From Pseudomonadales bacterium (GTDB taxonomy: Bacteria > Pseudomonadota > Gammaproteobacteria > Pseudomonadales > Azotimanducaceae), in contig JAJDVW010000074.1 of assembly GCA_022825925.1 (NCBI GenBank), forward strand, positions 1-58,375: 58,375 nucleotides of DNA. Direction: 5' to 3'. The translations under genes and the position numbers were made by a program. The notes beneath the pieces are model-generated. The model was not told the origin of the DNA, made no database searches, and saw only the letters and a program-made list of their open reading frames with translations. Positions 33,414-42,308 of the stretch are shown one piece after another. Position 1 is the first letter of the stretch. Each line of letters begins with the position of its first letter.

Positions 33414-33799
33414 GGCGTACCGTCCCGGTCCAATGCGACCACGCGCCGGGCGAACGTGTCCAGTTCGGCCTGGGCCACGCCCTCGCGGGCGAGGGCGAGC
33501 ACGTCGGCGATGTCGATCCGGCCGGAGCCGTCGATATCCGCGTACACCGGTCCGCCGTCCCGGTCGGGCAGGTAGCTGGTCGCGAGCCCGACCGCGAGCA
33601 CCGCGCTTGCCGCCGCCGCGGCCCAGGCGCCTGGACGATGCCACGCCGCGCGCCGCGGTTCCCCGAAGTGCGCGCGCGCGGCGGCCGCGAGGGTCCGGTC
33701 CACGCGGGACGTGATCGCGTCCGGCGCCTCGTCACGACGCTTCAGTTCGTCGATCAGGGCTTCCGGCAGGCTGTCGTCGGGAATGTTCTGGTCGGCCAT
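33410..33799 (-). CDS. Membrane protein with cytoplasmic anti-sigma-like region and extracytoplasmic dockerin/EF-hand loop
   Basis: 129 residues. Residues 1-55 are charged and helical (SLPEALIDELKRRDEAPDAI, RVDRTLAAAARAHFGEPRR), followed by one membrane span (AWAAAAASAVLAVGLATSYL). Outside lies YADIDGSGRIDIADVLALAR: a calcium-loop sequence D-x-D-x-S-x-x-x-D-x-x-D of the dockerin type I kind, but only one of the two loops of a true dockerin. It follows the ECF sigma gene, so the cytoplasmic part probably acts as its anti-sigma or anchor. The downstream cohesin-like protein is the obvious candidate for binding the loop. Confidence 0.65.
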   Translation of the reverse strand: MADQNIPDDSLPEALIDELKRRDEAPDAITSRVDRTLAAAARAHFGEPRRAAWHRPGAWAAAAASAVLAVGLATSYLPDRDGGPVYADIDGSGRIDIADVLALAREGVAQAELDTFARRVVALDRDGTP

Positions 33800-33844
33800 G
33801 TCGCGCGTCCTCTGTTCCTGTAACGCGCGAGCAGGGCAAAAGGT

Positions 33845-34372
33845 TCACGGATTCGCGAAATACTCCCGCAGCGCGGGCGAACCGCGCAGCCGCGCGATCC
33901 CGAGATGCAGGCGCGACTTCACCGTCCCGAGGGGAACGGCGAGTGCCTTCGCGATCTCGTCGAGCGTCAGTCCGTCGACGAAACGCAGCGTGAGCGCCTC
34001 GCGCTGGTGGCGGGGCAGGCCGGCAAGGAGCTTGCCGAGGTCGTCCGCGTCCGGTTCGGGCGCCGCGGGAAGATCGTCCGGCGTGACCTCGGCGTCGACC
34101 GGGAGCCGCGCGGCGCGCCGCCGGGCGTCGATGGCGGCGTTCCTCGCGATCGGATAGAGCAGCGTCGTCAGCCGCGCCGTCAGCTCGAGCCCGTCCCCGC
34201 CCGGGGGGAACTTCCGGAGCAGTTGCAGGAACGTCTCCTGCAACACGTCGAGCGCCGTCTCCATGTCCGGCGCGAAACGGAGCGCCACCCGCAGCACGTA
34301 GTCCCGGTGCCGCCGGTAGAGCGCCTCGAATGCCGGCGCGGCGCCGGGTCCGCCGCGATTGCAGGTCCGCAC
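33845..34372 (-). CDS. ECF-family RNA polymerase sigma factor, start uncertain
   Basis: From GTG 34372 the protein has 175 residues. Sigma2: FEALYRRHRDYVLRVALRFA and ALDVLQETFLQLLRKFP. Sigma4: LPRHQREALTLRFVDGLTLD, EIAKALAVPLGTVKSRLHLG. The usual opening of this family (DExLVRxC) is encoded immediately upstream as SDETLV, yet no ATG, GTG or TTG lies in that upstream frame for some distance. The start codon is therefore either this GTG (losing a few residues) or hidden by an indel. It heads the operon with the dockerin-like, cohesin-like and VIT/VWA genes. Confidence 0.82.
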   Translation of the reverse strand: MRTCNRGGPGAAPAFEALYRRHRDYVLRVALRFAPDMETALDVLQETFLQLLRKFPPGGDGLELTARLTTLLYPIARNAAIDARRRAARLPVDAEVTPDDLPAAPEPDADDLGKLLAGLPRHQREALTLRFVDGLTLDEIAKALAVPLGTVKSRLHLGIARLRGSPALREYFANP

Positions 34373-34485
34373 CAGCGTCTCGTCGCTACGCGGATCGTGA
34401 CTGCGGTCTCTAGGCGTTGGTCGATCCCCGTCGGGCGATGCCGGTATGGTCGCTCCGCCGCCGGGCCGGGGCAAACGCCCGGGGA

Positions 34486-35385
34486 TCAGTCCGACAGGAT
34501 CTCGCGCAGCGTCGACGCCAGCAGCCGGAACTCCTCCTCGCGGAGTGACGTCTGCCGCCACGCCAACCCGATCCCGCGCGCCGCGCGGACGGCGAGGGGC
34601 GAGAGCGAGATGCCCGTGCCCCGCGTGATGTGCGCGTAGACCGCGAGCCGGGGGATCAGCGTGACGCCGATGCCCGCCGCGACCATCTGCACGAGCGTGT
34701 GGAGGCTGCTCGCCTCGAACTGCTCCCGCGCCCGGGTGTCGCCCATGCCGCAGACGTCGAGCGTGTGTCCGCGCAGGCAGTGGCCTTCCTCCAGCAGCAT
34801 GAGCTGCTCGCCCTCGAGCGCCTCGAGGGGGATCTCCGCGGCGCCGGCGAGGCGGTGGGTCCGGTGGCACGCGAACAGGAACTCGTCCTCGAGGACGACG
34901 TCGATCGCGAGATCGCCGGTATCGTAGGGCAGCGCGATCACGGCGACGTCCAGGTCGCCGGCTTCGAGGCGGGCGAGGAGGGGCGCCGACTGCTCTTCGC
35001 GCAGGTACACCGTCAGATCCGGGAAGCGCTCCCTGAGCTTTGGCAGCACGCGCGGGAGCAGGAACGGGCCGACGGTCGGGATGACCCCCACCCGCATCTC
35101 CCCGGTCATGGCGGCGCGGCCGACCCGGGCAAGCTCCATGATCTCCTCCGCGTCGCGCAGGAGGGCCCTCGCCCGCTGGGCGATCTTCAGGCCGGCCGGC
35201 GTGATCAGCACGCGCCGGTTGGAGCGCTCCGCGATCGGGGTCCCGAGCGCCGACTCGAGATCGCGGATGCCGGCGCTGAGCGTCGACTGCGTGATGAAGC
35301 ACCGCTCGGCGGCGCGCCCGAAGTGCTGCGTGTCCGCCAGCGCCACCAGGTACTGGAACTGCCGCATGGAGGGCAGGCGTTTCAT
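34486..35385 (-). CDS. oxyR: OxyR-type LysR-family hydrogen peroxide sensor
   Basis: 299 residues from ATG 35385. An in-frame extension to 35457 exists but runs into the regulatory region. The winged HTH starts MRQFQYLVALADTQHFGRAA and continues CFITQSTLSAGIRDLESALG. In the regulatory domain the two redox cysteines are C203 (EEGHCLRGH) and C212 (LDVCGMGD), nine residues apart as in E. coli OxyR. Peroxide would form a disulfide and switch the tetramer to activation of katG-type promoters. It is divergent from a katG gene, the classic arrangement, but that katG is broken. Confidence 0.9.
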   Translation of the reverse strand: MKRLPSMRQFQYLVALADTQHFGRAAERCFITQSTLSAGIRDLESALGTPIAERSNRRVLITPAGLKIAQRARALLRDAEEIMELARVGRAAMTGEMRVGVIPTVGPFLLPRVLPKLRERFPDLTVYLREEQSAPLLARLEAGDLDVAVIALPYDTGDLAIDVVLEDEFLFACHRTHRLAGAAEIPLEALEGEQLMLLEEGHCLRGHTLDVCGMGDTRAREQFEASSLHTLVQMVAAGIGVTLIPRLAVYAHITRGTGISLSPLAVRAARGIGLAWRQTSLREEEFRLLASTLREILSD

Positions 35386-35407
35386 GGGTTCTGTATCAAG
35401 TCCGGTT

Positions 35408-35458
35408 ATCGCAAAATACGATTGATACCATAATAAATGATTGTTGTACACGAACAAT
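35408..35458. promoter_or_regulatory. Candidate OxyR operator region between oxyR and katG
   Basis: 35408-35422 reads ATC-gcaaaatac-GAT. This fits both the LysR T-N11-A box and the ATC-N9-GAT pattern reported for OxyR sites. 35440-35458 is a separate perfect inverted repeat, ATTGTT-gtacacg-AACAAT. The stretch is conspicuously AT-rich compared with its surroundings. Which of the two is bound cannot be decided from sequence. Confidence 0.5.
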
Positions 35459-35470
35459 GGCCGCTCCTAG

Positions 35471-37634
<2,164 letters not shown>

Positions 37635-37698
37635 AAATTATGATTATATGATCTATTTGGACTCCGTCAACTGATCGCCCCGAACGAGACCCCGGCGG

Positions 37699-38085
37699 TC
37701 ACCCCAGGTACCTCGCCACCCACCAGATGTTGTCGAACGCCCGGAACCCGCAGCCGCGTTCCCCGTAGGGCTTGTCCTCCGGCGCCGTGATCGGCTCCGC
37801 GCCCGCGTCCAGGGCCCGCCGATACACGGCATCGACGTCCTCCACGTAGACGTAGACGGATGCCCGCGTCGGCTCGTGCTCCGGCGGCATCTCTCCCGCC
37901 TCGACCACCAGCGCGCCGTCGCCGAGCGCCATCTCGACGTGCGCCGCACGCCGGTCGGGCGCCTCGTGCCGCTCGATCTCCCGCGCGCCGAAGACGGTGG
38001 CGAGAAACTCCGGCAGTTCGTAGGCGCCATACAGGTAGGGCCGCACGGTGCCAAACCCGTAGCGGACGTGGGCGAGCGACGCCAT
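37699..38085 (-). CDS. VOC-family (glyoxalase/bleomycin-resistance-like) protein
   Basis: 128 residues of the PhnB-like VOC type. VRPYLYGAYELPEFLATVFG opens the first beta-alpha-beta-beta-beta unit. HVEMALGDGALVVEAGEMP and SVYVYVEDVDAVYRRALDAG follow, and the end is YGERGCGFRAFDNIWWVARY. Metal-ligand His/Glu residues are only partly evident (HVEMA, and a D where Glu is usual near the end), so it may bind a ligand rather than catalyse. No pathway neighbour is present. Confidence 0.83.
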   Translation of the reverse strand: MASLAHVRYGFGTVRPYLYGAYELPEFLATVFGAREIERHEAPDRRAAHVEMALGDGALVVEAGEMPPEHEPTRASVYVYVEDVDAVYRRALDAGAEPITAPEDKPYGERGCGFRAFDNIWWVARYLG

Positions 38086-38096
38086 CGAGCCCCGAG

Positions 38097-38351
38097 CTAC
38101 GGCCGGGGGTGACGATGCAGCGACGACCGGACGCGTTCCGGAACGCTGATCGCTACGAACCCGGCGGCGGGATAGAGGTAGTCCTCACCGCTTTCGTCTA
38201 TGACGCGGAGGTCGCCGGCGTCCGCCGCTTGGTCGTCACGTAGCGCCCGGTAGATCTTGTGCAGTTCGAGGGACGCCGGATAGTCGGCGTTGTCGATGCA
38301 GACGACGAACTCGGGGCGGGAAGCGGCGGTCGGTGCGGTCATGTCAGTCAA
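38097..38351 (-). CDS. Small conserved hypothetical protein
   Basis: 84 residues; M at 38342 is an alternative start. The core is FVVCIDNADYPASLELHKIY, then RVIDESGEDYLYPAAGFVAI. This arrangement (a short alpha/beta chain with DESGEDYLYP) is familiar from small uncharacterised bacterial proteins often placed next to toxin-like or regulatory genes. The gene is compact, shows normal codon use and sits 11 bases upstream of the VOC gene on the same strand. No function can be given. Confidence 0.6.
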   Translation of the reverse strand: MTDMTAPTAASRPEFVVCIDNADYPASLELHKIYRALRDDQAADAGDLRVIDESGEDYLYPAAGFVAISVPERVRSSLHRHPRP

Positions 38352-38591
38352 GGTAGCGCTTGCGTTTCACGCTGCGGCCGATGCCGCGAGCCTCGTACCG
38401 GCTTGCGGTGGAGGTTTGCAGGCGGGCGGCGGTCCGTCAACCCTGGCGCACGGCTTACGCGGTGATCCACCGACTCAGGCCCGCTCCCCACCTCGGTGCC
38501 GCGGCACGAGACGCTTTGCCTCCGACCGGGATGGTAGTCTGCCTCGGAAACGTCACGCCGACGCGCGCGTCACGCAAGCGAGGTTACGCCG

Positions 38592-38768
38592 ATGACCGCC
38601 CAAGCCGACACGGGGGCTTCCCCCGCGAGCGGTAGCTGGGACGTCGAGATCCAGTCCTCCTACGGCAACTTGCCGGCCGTCTTTCACGTCACGCAGACCG
38701 GCAACTCGATCGACTACGTGGGGGACTACGCGAAGTTCGTGCGCACGCTGAACAACGCGAAGAGCTGA
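38592..38768 (+). CDS. Very small protein or truncated beta-sandwich gene
   Basis: 58 codons from ATG 38592. GSWDVEIQSSYGNLPAVFHV is followed by TQTGNSIDYVGDYAKFV. The text looks like the first strands of a small secreted or lipocalin-like beta domain, but there is no signal peptide and it ends abruptly in LNNAKS. It could be a genuine small protein or a truncated remnant. About 240 bases before it (38352-38591) hold nothing recognisable. Confidence 0.4.
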   Translation: MTAQADTGASPASGSWDVEIQSSYGNLPAVFHVTQTGNSIDYVGDYAKFVRTLNNAKS

Positions 38769-38847
38769 GCCTCGCTGCCCGCCGGCATCCCGTTAACCCC
38801 GCCCGGGGCGCCACCCGTTGTTGTGGTGGTAGCTGGGGGAGGGTGCT

Positions 38848-39492
38848 ATGGGATCGATCACACCGGGGGCGCTGGTGGTGTTGCTCGCCGCGACGGGCGA
38901 TGTCGTCATAGACGGGATCGAAGGCTGGGACGCTCCTGACGAAGGGCTTGCGGGAGACACGTTGGCGAAGGACCCACCGCACACCTGGTCGGCCGTATGG
39001 GAGTCCCTCGGCAACGGAATGGAGCACATGCGGGCGCGGACGCTCCGCGACATCTCCTTCACGATGCTCGGTCACGGGGGTGGACCGGCGGAGATGCTCT
39101 TCGAGGACCTCGTGGGAGACGTCGTCCTTGTGCACGTCTGGGCGACCTGGTGCGCGCCTTGCCGCAAGAAGATGCCGGCGTTCGAGGTAATGCAGGAGAC
39201 GTACCGCGACAAGGGTCTGGCGGTGTTGAATGTCTCCGACGAACCCGCCGAAGTCCTTCTCGGATGGCTGGACAAGAACCCGTCGGCGATGCTCCACGGG
39301 CAGCGCGACGACATGCGCTTCCTGGTGGGGCCGGAGGCGGACCCCGGTGCTGGTGTCGCGCGCCCCGTCTACCTCGTGCTCGATCGCGTGGGCGTCGTGC
39401 GGGAGGCCTGGGTCGGGGCTGTGGGGGCGGGCCCCGAGGGGGCGGACGCCGGCGTCCGCCATTTGACCGTGCTGGTGGAGCGGTACCTGTAG
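38848..39492 (+). CDS. TlpA/ResA-like thioredoxin-fold protein
   Basis: 214 residues. The thioredoxin fold begins after residue 80 (FEDLVGDVVLVHVWATWCAP) with the redox motif WCAPCRKKMP, then YRDKGLAVLNVSDEPAEVLL and the cis-Pro strand ARPVYLVLDRVG. The N-terminus is weakly hydrophobic (SITPGALVVLLAATGDVVID) and may be a poor signal or anchor. Proteins of this family reduce disulfides in the periplasm, notably in cytochrome c maturation. The cbb3 oxidase operon lies 1.1 kb downstream on the other strand, and an ECF sigma/anti-sigma pair follows directly on the same strand. Confidence 0.8.
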   Translation: MGSITPGALVVLLAATGDVVIDGIEGWDAPDEGLAGDTLAKDPPHTWSAVWESLGNGMEHMRARTLRDISFTMLGHGGGPAEMLFEDLVGDVVLVHVWATWCAPCRKKMPAFEVMQETYRDKGLAVLNVSDEPAEVLLGWLDKNPSAMLHGQRDDMRFLVGPEADPGAGVARPVYLVLDRVGVVREAWVGAVGAGPEGADAGVRHLTVLVERYL

Positions 39493-39543
39493 CGCGAACC
39501 CGCACCGGGTCTATGATGACGCGCTACCTGGGAGGCACTGGCG

Positions 39544-40080
39544 GTGCCGGCCATGACCGAACCGTCCGACGACTACCTGATGGGGCGCTTCGCCACGGGG
39601 GACTACGCGACCTTCGAGACCCTCTACGGACGGCACAAGGACGCGGTTTACCGGTACTTCCTGCGGGCCACGGACGCCGCGAGCGCGGCGGACGGCCACC
39701 AGGAGACGTGGGCGCGGGTGGTCGCGAACAGCGGCCGGTATCGGGCGCGGGGCCGTTTCCGGGCGTGGCTGTTCACGATCGCCCACCACGTGCTGATGGA
39801 CCAGTTCCGCCAGCCCGGGACCGAGGTGGTGTCGGAGGACGAGGCGGTCGCCAACGGCTCCCCGTTGCGGGACGCTGAAAGCCTCGAGGCCGCGGAGCGG
39901 CTCGATGCACTGATCGCGGCACTGCCCGCCGCGCAGCGCGAGGCCCTGCTGCTGCACAAGGAGGCCGGCCTCACGGTCCGCGAGATCGCGACCGTGGCCG
40001 GCATCACCGAGGAAGGCGTCAAGAGCCGACTGCGCTACGCGGTGGAAAAGCTGAGGAAGGGCATGCGCGGCTATGTCTGA
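39544..40080 (+). CDS. ECF-family RNA polymerase sigma factor
   Basis: 178 residues from GTG 39544; ATG at 39553 is equally plausible. Sigma2: TFETLYGRHKDAVYRYFLRA, and GHQETWARVVANSGRY in the -10 recognition helix. Sigma4: LPAAQREALLLHKEAGLTVR and ITEEGVKSRLRYAVEKLRKG. Its stop overlaps the start of the membrane-bound partner gene (eight-base overlap), the usual layout for an ECF sigma with its anti-sigma. It follows the thioredoxin-like gene by 51 bases, so that gene may be a regulon member or part of the sensing circuit. Confidence 0.88.
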   Translation: MPAMTEPSDDYLMGRFATGDYATFETLYGRHKDAVYRYFLRATDAASAADGHQETWARVVANSGRYRARGRFRAWLFTIAHHVLMDQFRQPGTEVVSEDEAVANGSPLRDAESLEAAERLDALIAALPAAQREALLLHKEAGLTVREIATVAGITEEGVKSRLRYAVEKLRKGMRGYV

Positions 40081-40633
40081 CGACTGGTTCGACAAGTCGT
40101 ATCGGTCCGAGGCCCGTCCCCCGGCGGAGCTGGACGCGAGGGTCCTGGCAGGCGCCCGCCGCGCGACGCGCCGGTGGGGCGTGCCGCTGGCGGCGGCGGC
40201 CGCGCTGACGGTCGTCGTGGCGCTGGTGTTCGCGGCCATGCTCGCGAGCGTCGAACTCGAAGTGCCGCCGGAGAGCGAACGGCCCGCGGCCGAAACGCCG
40301 CCGGTGGTGCTGGATCTTCCGGGGTCGACCGGCGACGGGCCGCGCCGCCGGGTCGGCGCGCCCGCCGCACCCGAGGGCCCCGCGGCCTGCGACGCACCCG
40401 ACATTCTCGCCGGCCCCCTCGGTGGCGTGGGGCGCCGGGATCGAGCGGTCCTGTGCCGCGTCGGGGGACTCCTGCGGGTGGACGTGATCTGGGACGGCGC
40501 AGCCGCGTGCCCCGCGCAACTGTCGGTGCCGGTCTCCCCCGATACCCCGGTGGCCGTTGACGGCAACGCGCTGCGGGTCGGCTCCAGGCGCTACCGGTGC
40601 GAAGACGGAGATTGGGTGGGAGGGCCCGGCTAG
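40073..40633 (+). CDS. Membrane-bound putative anti-sigma factor with cysteine-rich periplasmic domain
   Basis: 186 residues. A cytoplasmic stretch (SYRSEARPPAELDARVLAGA) is followed by one membrane span (VPLAAAAALTVVVALVFAAM) and a periplasmic domain of about 120 residues. That domain contains four cysteines: GPAACDAP, RAVLCRVGG, GAAACPAQ and RYRCEDGD. The overlap with the ECF sigma gene marks it as the cognate anti-sigma, although no ZAS zinc motif is present. Cysteines next to a thioredoxin-like gene suggest that disulfide state could be the signal; this is inference. Confidence 0.65.
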   Translation: MSDDWFDKSYRSEARPPAELDARVLAGARRATRRWGVPLAAAAALTVVVALVFAAMLASVELEVPPESERPAAETPPVVLDLPGSTGDGPRRRVGAPAAPEGPAACDAPDILAGPLGGVGRRDRAVLCRVGGLLRVDVIWDGAAACPAQLSVPVSPDTPVAVDGNALRVGSRRYRCEDGDWVGGPG

Positions 40634-40640
40634 CGCACCG

Positions 40641-41525
40641 TCAGGACGCCGGCGCCGTCAGCCAGGCCACCAGCAGCCGAATCTGCGTATCGTCCAGGCG
40701 GTCCGCGAACGCCGGCATCTCGCCCTCCCTGCCCATCGCGATGGAATGCCGGATCGCCTCCGCCGAGTTGCCGTAGAGGCTGACGTCGTCCAGGAGGTTG
40801 GAGGCGCCGAGCAGCGGATTGCCGGCGCCGTCCGGGCCGTGGCAGGCGCTGCAGTACAGCGTGTAGGGCTGCGCCCCGGGGTGCTCGGCCGGCGCGCCGT
40901 CGGCCAGGGCCAGCACGTAGTCCGTCAGCGCGTCCACCGTCTCTTCCCCCACCACGGGCAGCCAGCCGACCATCACCGCCTGGCGCCCATGCCGGATCGA
41001 CTGCTCGATCTGCGCCGGGTCGCCGCCCCACTGCCACTCCGCGTCGCGCAGGTCCGGAAAGAGGTCCGCCTGCCCCCGGGCGTCGTAGCCGTGGCAGGTG
41101 GCGCAGTTGCGGTCGTACACGCGTTGCGCGGAGGCCATGAGCCCGGGGTCGGCCCGCAGCGTCTCGAGTTCCGCCTCGGCGACGAGGCGGCGCCTCGGTC
41201 CGAACTCCGTCGCGTACCGCTCCTGGCGCTCGCGCAGTTCGCCGCCCTGCGACCACTCGAACGCGCCGCCCAGGGCCCCGAGGCCCGGGTACAGCATCAG
41301 GTACACGACGGAGATCACGAGCGATCCGAACAGCAGCCAGAACCACCAGAGCGGCGCCGGGTGCGCGCCTTCCTGCAGGTTGCCGTCCCAGACGGGGCTC
41401 GCTTCGTGCTCGTCCCGGCCGGAGCCGAAGTACACGCTGAACACCACCCAACCGAGGCCCACGAGGCTCCCCACGGTGAGCACCAGCACCCAGCCGCCCC
41501 AGAACGCGCCCGGCAGCTCAGCCAT
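40641..41525 (-). CDS. ccoP: cbb3-type cytochrome c oxidase subunit III (diheme cytochrome c)
   Basis: 294 residues. Two N-terminal membrane helices (WVLVLTVGSLVGLGWVVFSV, WWFWLLFGSLVISVVYLMLY) are followed by two cytochrome c domains with CATCH (about residue 142) and CSACH (about residue 225). It passes electrons from the bc1 complex or soluble cytochromes to CcoO and CcoN. The start overlaps the end of ccoQ by eight bases. The gene closes the operon, and the region between it and the convergent anti-sigma gene is only seven bases, with no terminator visible. Confidence 0.93.
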   Translation of the reverse strand: MAELPGAFWGGWVLVLTVGSLVGLGWVVFSVYFGSGRDEHEASPVWDGNLQEGAHPAPLWWFWLLFGSLVISVVYLMLYPGLGALGGAFEWSQGGELRERQERYATEFGPRRRLVAEAELETLRADPGLMASAQRVYDRNCATCHGYDARGQADLFPDLRDAEWQWGGDPAQIEQSIRHGRQAVMVGWLPVVGEETVDALTDYVLALADGAPAEHPGAQPYTLYCSACHGPDGAGNPLLGASNLLDDVSLYGNSAEAIRHSIAMGREGEMPAFADRLDDTQIRLLVAWLTAPAS

Positions 41526-41685
41526 CGTCCCGCTCGTCGTGCCGCTCGTCGTCCCTCTCGTCGTAGAGAGGAATGCCCGCCGTCTTCTCGACCGCCTCGT
41601 CCGAGGAGCCCCACAGCGCCCAGACCGCGAGTCCCGCCATGAACGCCATCACCAGCATGTCCCCGGCGAACAGGAACCAGGTCAT
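41518..41685 (-). CDS. ccoQ: cbb3 oxidase small subunit IV
   Basis: 55 residues from ATG 41685, which overlaps the ccoO stop (ATGA). One membrane helix (FLFAGDMLVMAFMAGLAVWA) is followed by a short tail that ends in a repetitive acidic/basic run (DERDDERHDERDDG). The run is encoded by short direct repeats around cgctcgtcgt. CcoQ stabilises the oxidase. Its place between ccoO and ccoP is the standard order N-O-Q-P. Confidence 0.85.
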   Translation of the reverse strand: MTWFLFAGDMLVMAFMAGLAVWALWGSSDEAVEKTAGIPLYDERDDERHDERDDG

Positions 41686-42308
41686 CGGGCGTCTCCCCCG
41701 GACGACGTGCCGAGGCTCTGCAGGTAGGCCACGACCGCGTCGACCTCCGTCAGTCCTTCGAGCGCCGCCGGCGCCGCTTCGATGTCCGCGTCGGTGTACG
41801 GATGGCCGAGCCGGCGCAGCGCGCGCATCTTCGCCTGGATGGCGCCCTCGCCGTCCGCCGCGCGTTCCCCGAGCCAGGGATACGCGGGCATGATCGAGTC
41901 GGGCACCACCGCGCGCGGGTCGAGCAGGTGCAGCCGATGCCAGACGTCCGAGTACCTGCCCCCGATGCGGTGCAGGTCCGGGCCGGTGCGCTTCGACCCC
42001 CACAGGAACGGCCGGTCGAACGCGAACTCATCAGCCTTCGAGAACGGCCCGTAGCGCCGCACCTCCGCCAGCAGCGGGCGTACCTGCTGCGAGTGGCAGA
42101 CGCCGCAGCTCTCGCGGATGTAGATGTCGCGCCCGGTCAGTTCGACCGGCCCGTAGGGCTTGGCATGGGCCGCCGGCGTGGCCAGGCTGTCGTCGAGGAC
42201 GCTCGGCAGCACCTGCACGAGGCCGCCGATCGCCGAGACGAACAGGATGCCGAAGATCAGCCAGCCGCTGTTGCGCTCCAGCCGCCGATGCAGGTCGACG
42301 GCGTTCAT
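41682..42308 (-). CDS. ccoO: cbb3-type cytochrome c oxidase subunit II (monoheme)
   Basis: 208 residues from ATG 42308. One N-terminal membrane helix (WLIFGILFVSAIGGLVQVLP) is followed by the heme c site in YIRESCGVCHSQQVRPLLAE, RYGPFSKADEFAFDRPFLWG, RTGPDLHRIGGRYSDVWHRL with the distal Met in DSIMPAYPWL, and a C-terminal helix (VDAVVAYLQSLG). All signatures of CcoO are present. Start and stop overlap ccoN and ccoQ by four bases each, giving strict translational coupling. Confidence 0.94.
   Translation of the reverse strand: MNAVDLHRRLERNSGWLIFGILFVSAIGGLVQVLPSVLDDSLATPAAHAKPYGPVELTGRDIYIRESCGVCHSQQVRPLLAEVRRYGPFSKADEFAFDRPFLWGSKRTGPDLHRIGGRYSDVWHRLHLLDPRAVVPDSIMPAYPWLGERAADGEGAIQAKMRALRRLGHPYTDADIEAAPAALEGLTEVDAVVAYLQSLGTSSGGDAR

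Noticed and set aside
34486..35457. Longer OxyR starting at 35457
   Set aside because: The extra residues (MFVYNNHLLWYQ...) are not part of LysR proteins and would place the start within the AT-rich operator region; ATG 35385 gives the standard N-terminus.
41518..42003. A 161-codon frame ending at the ccoQ stop
   Set aside because: The upstream part is a shadow of ccoO; the ATG at 41685 overlapping the ccoO stop gives a normal-size CcoQ.
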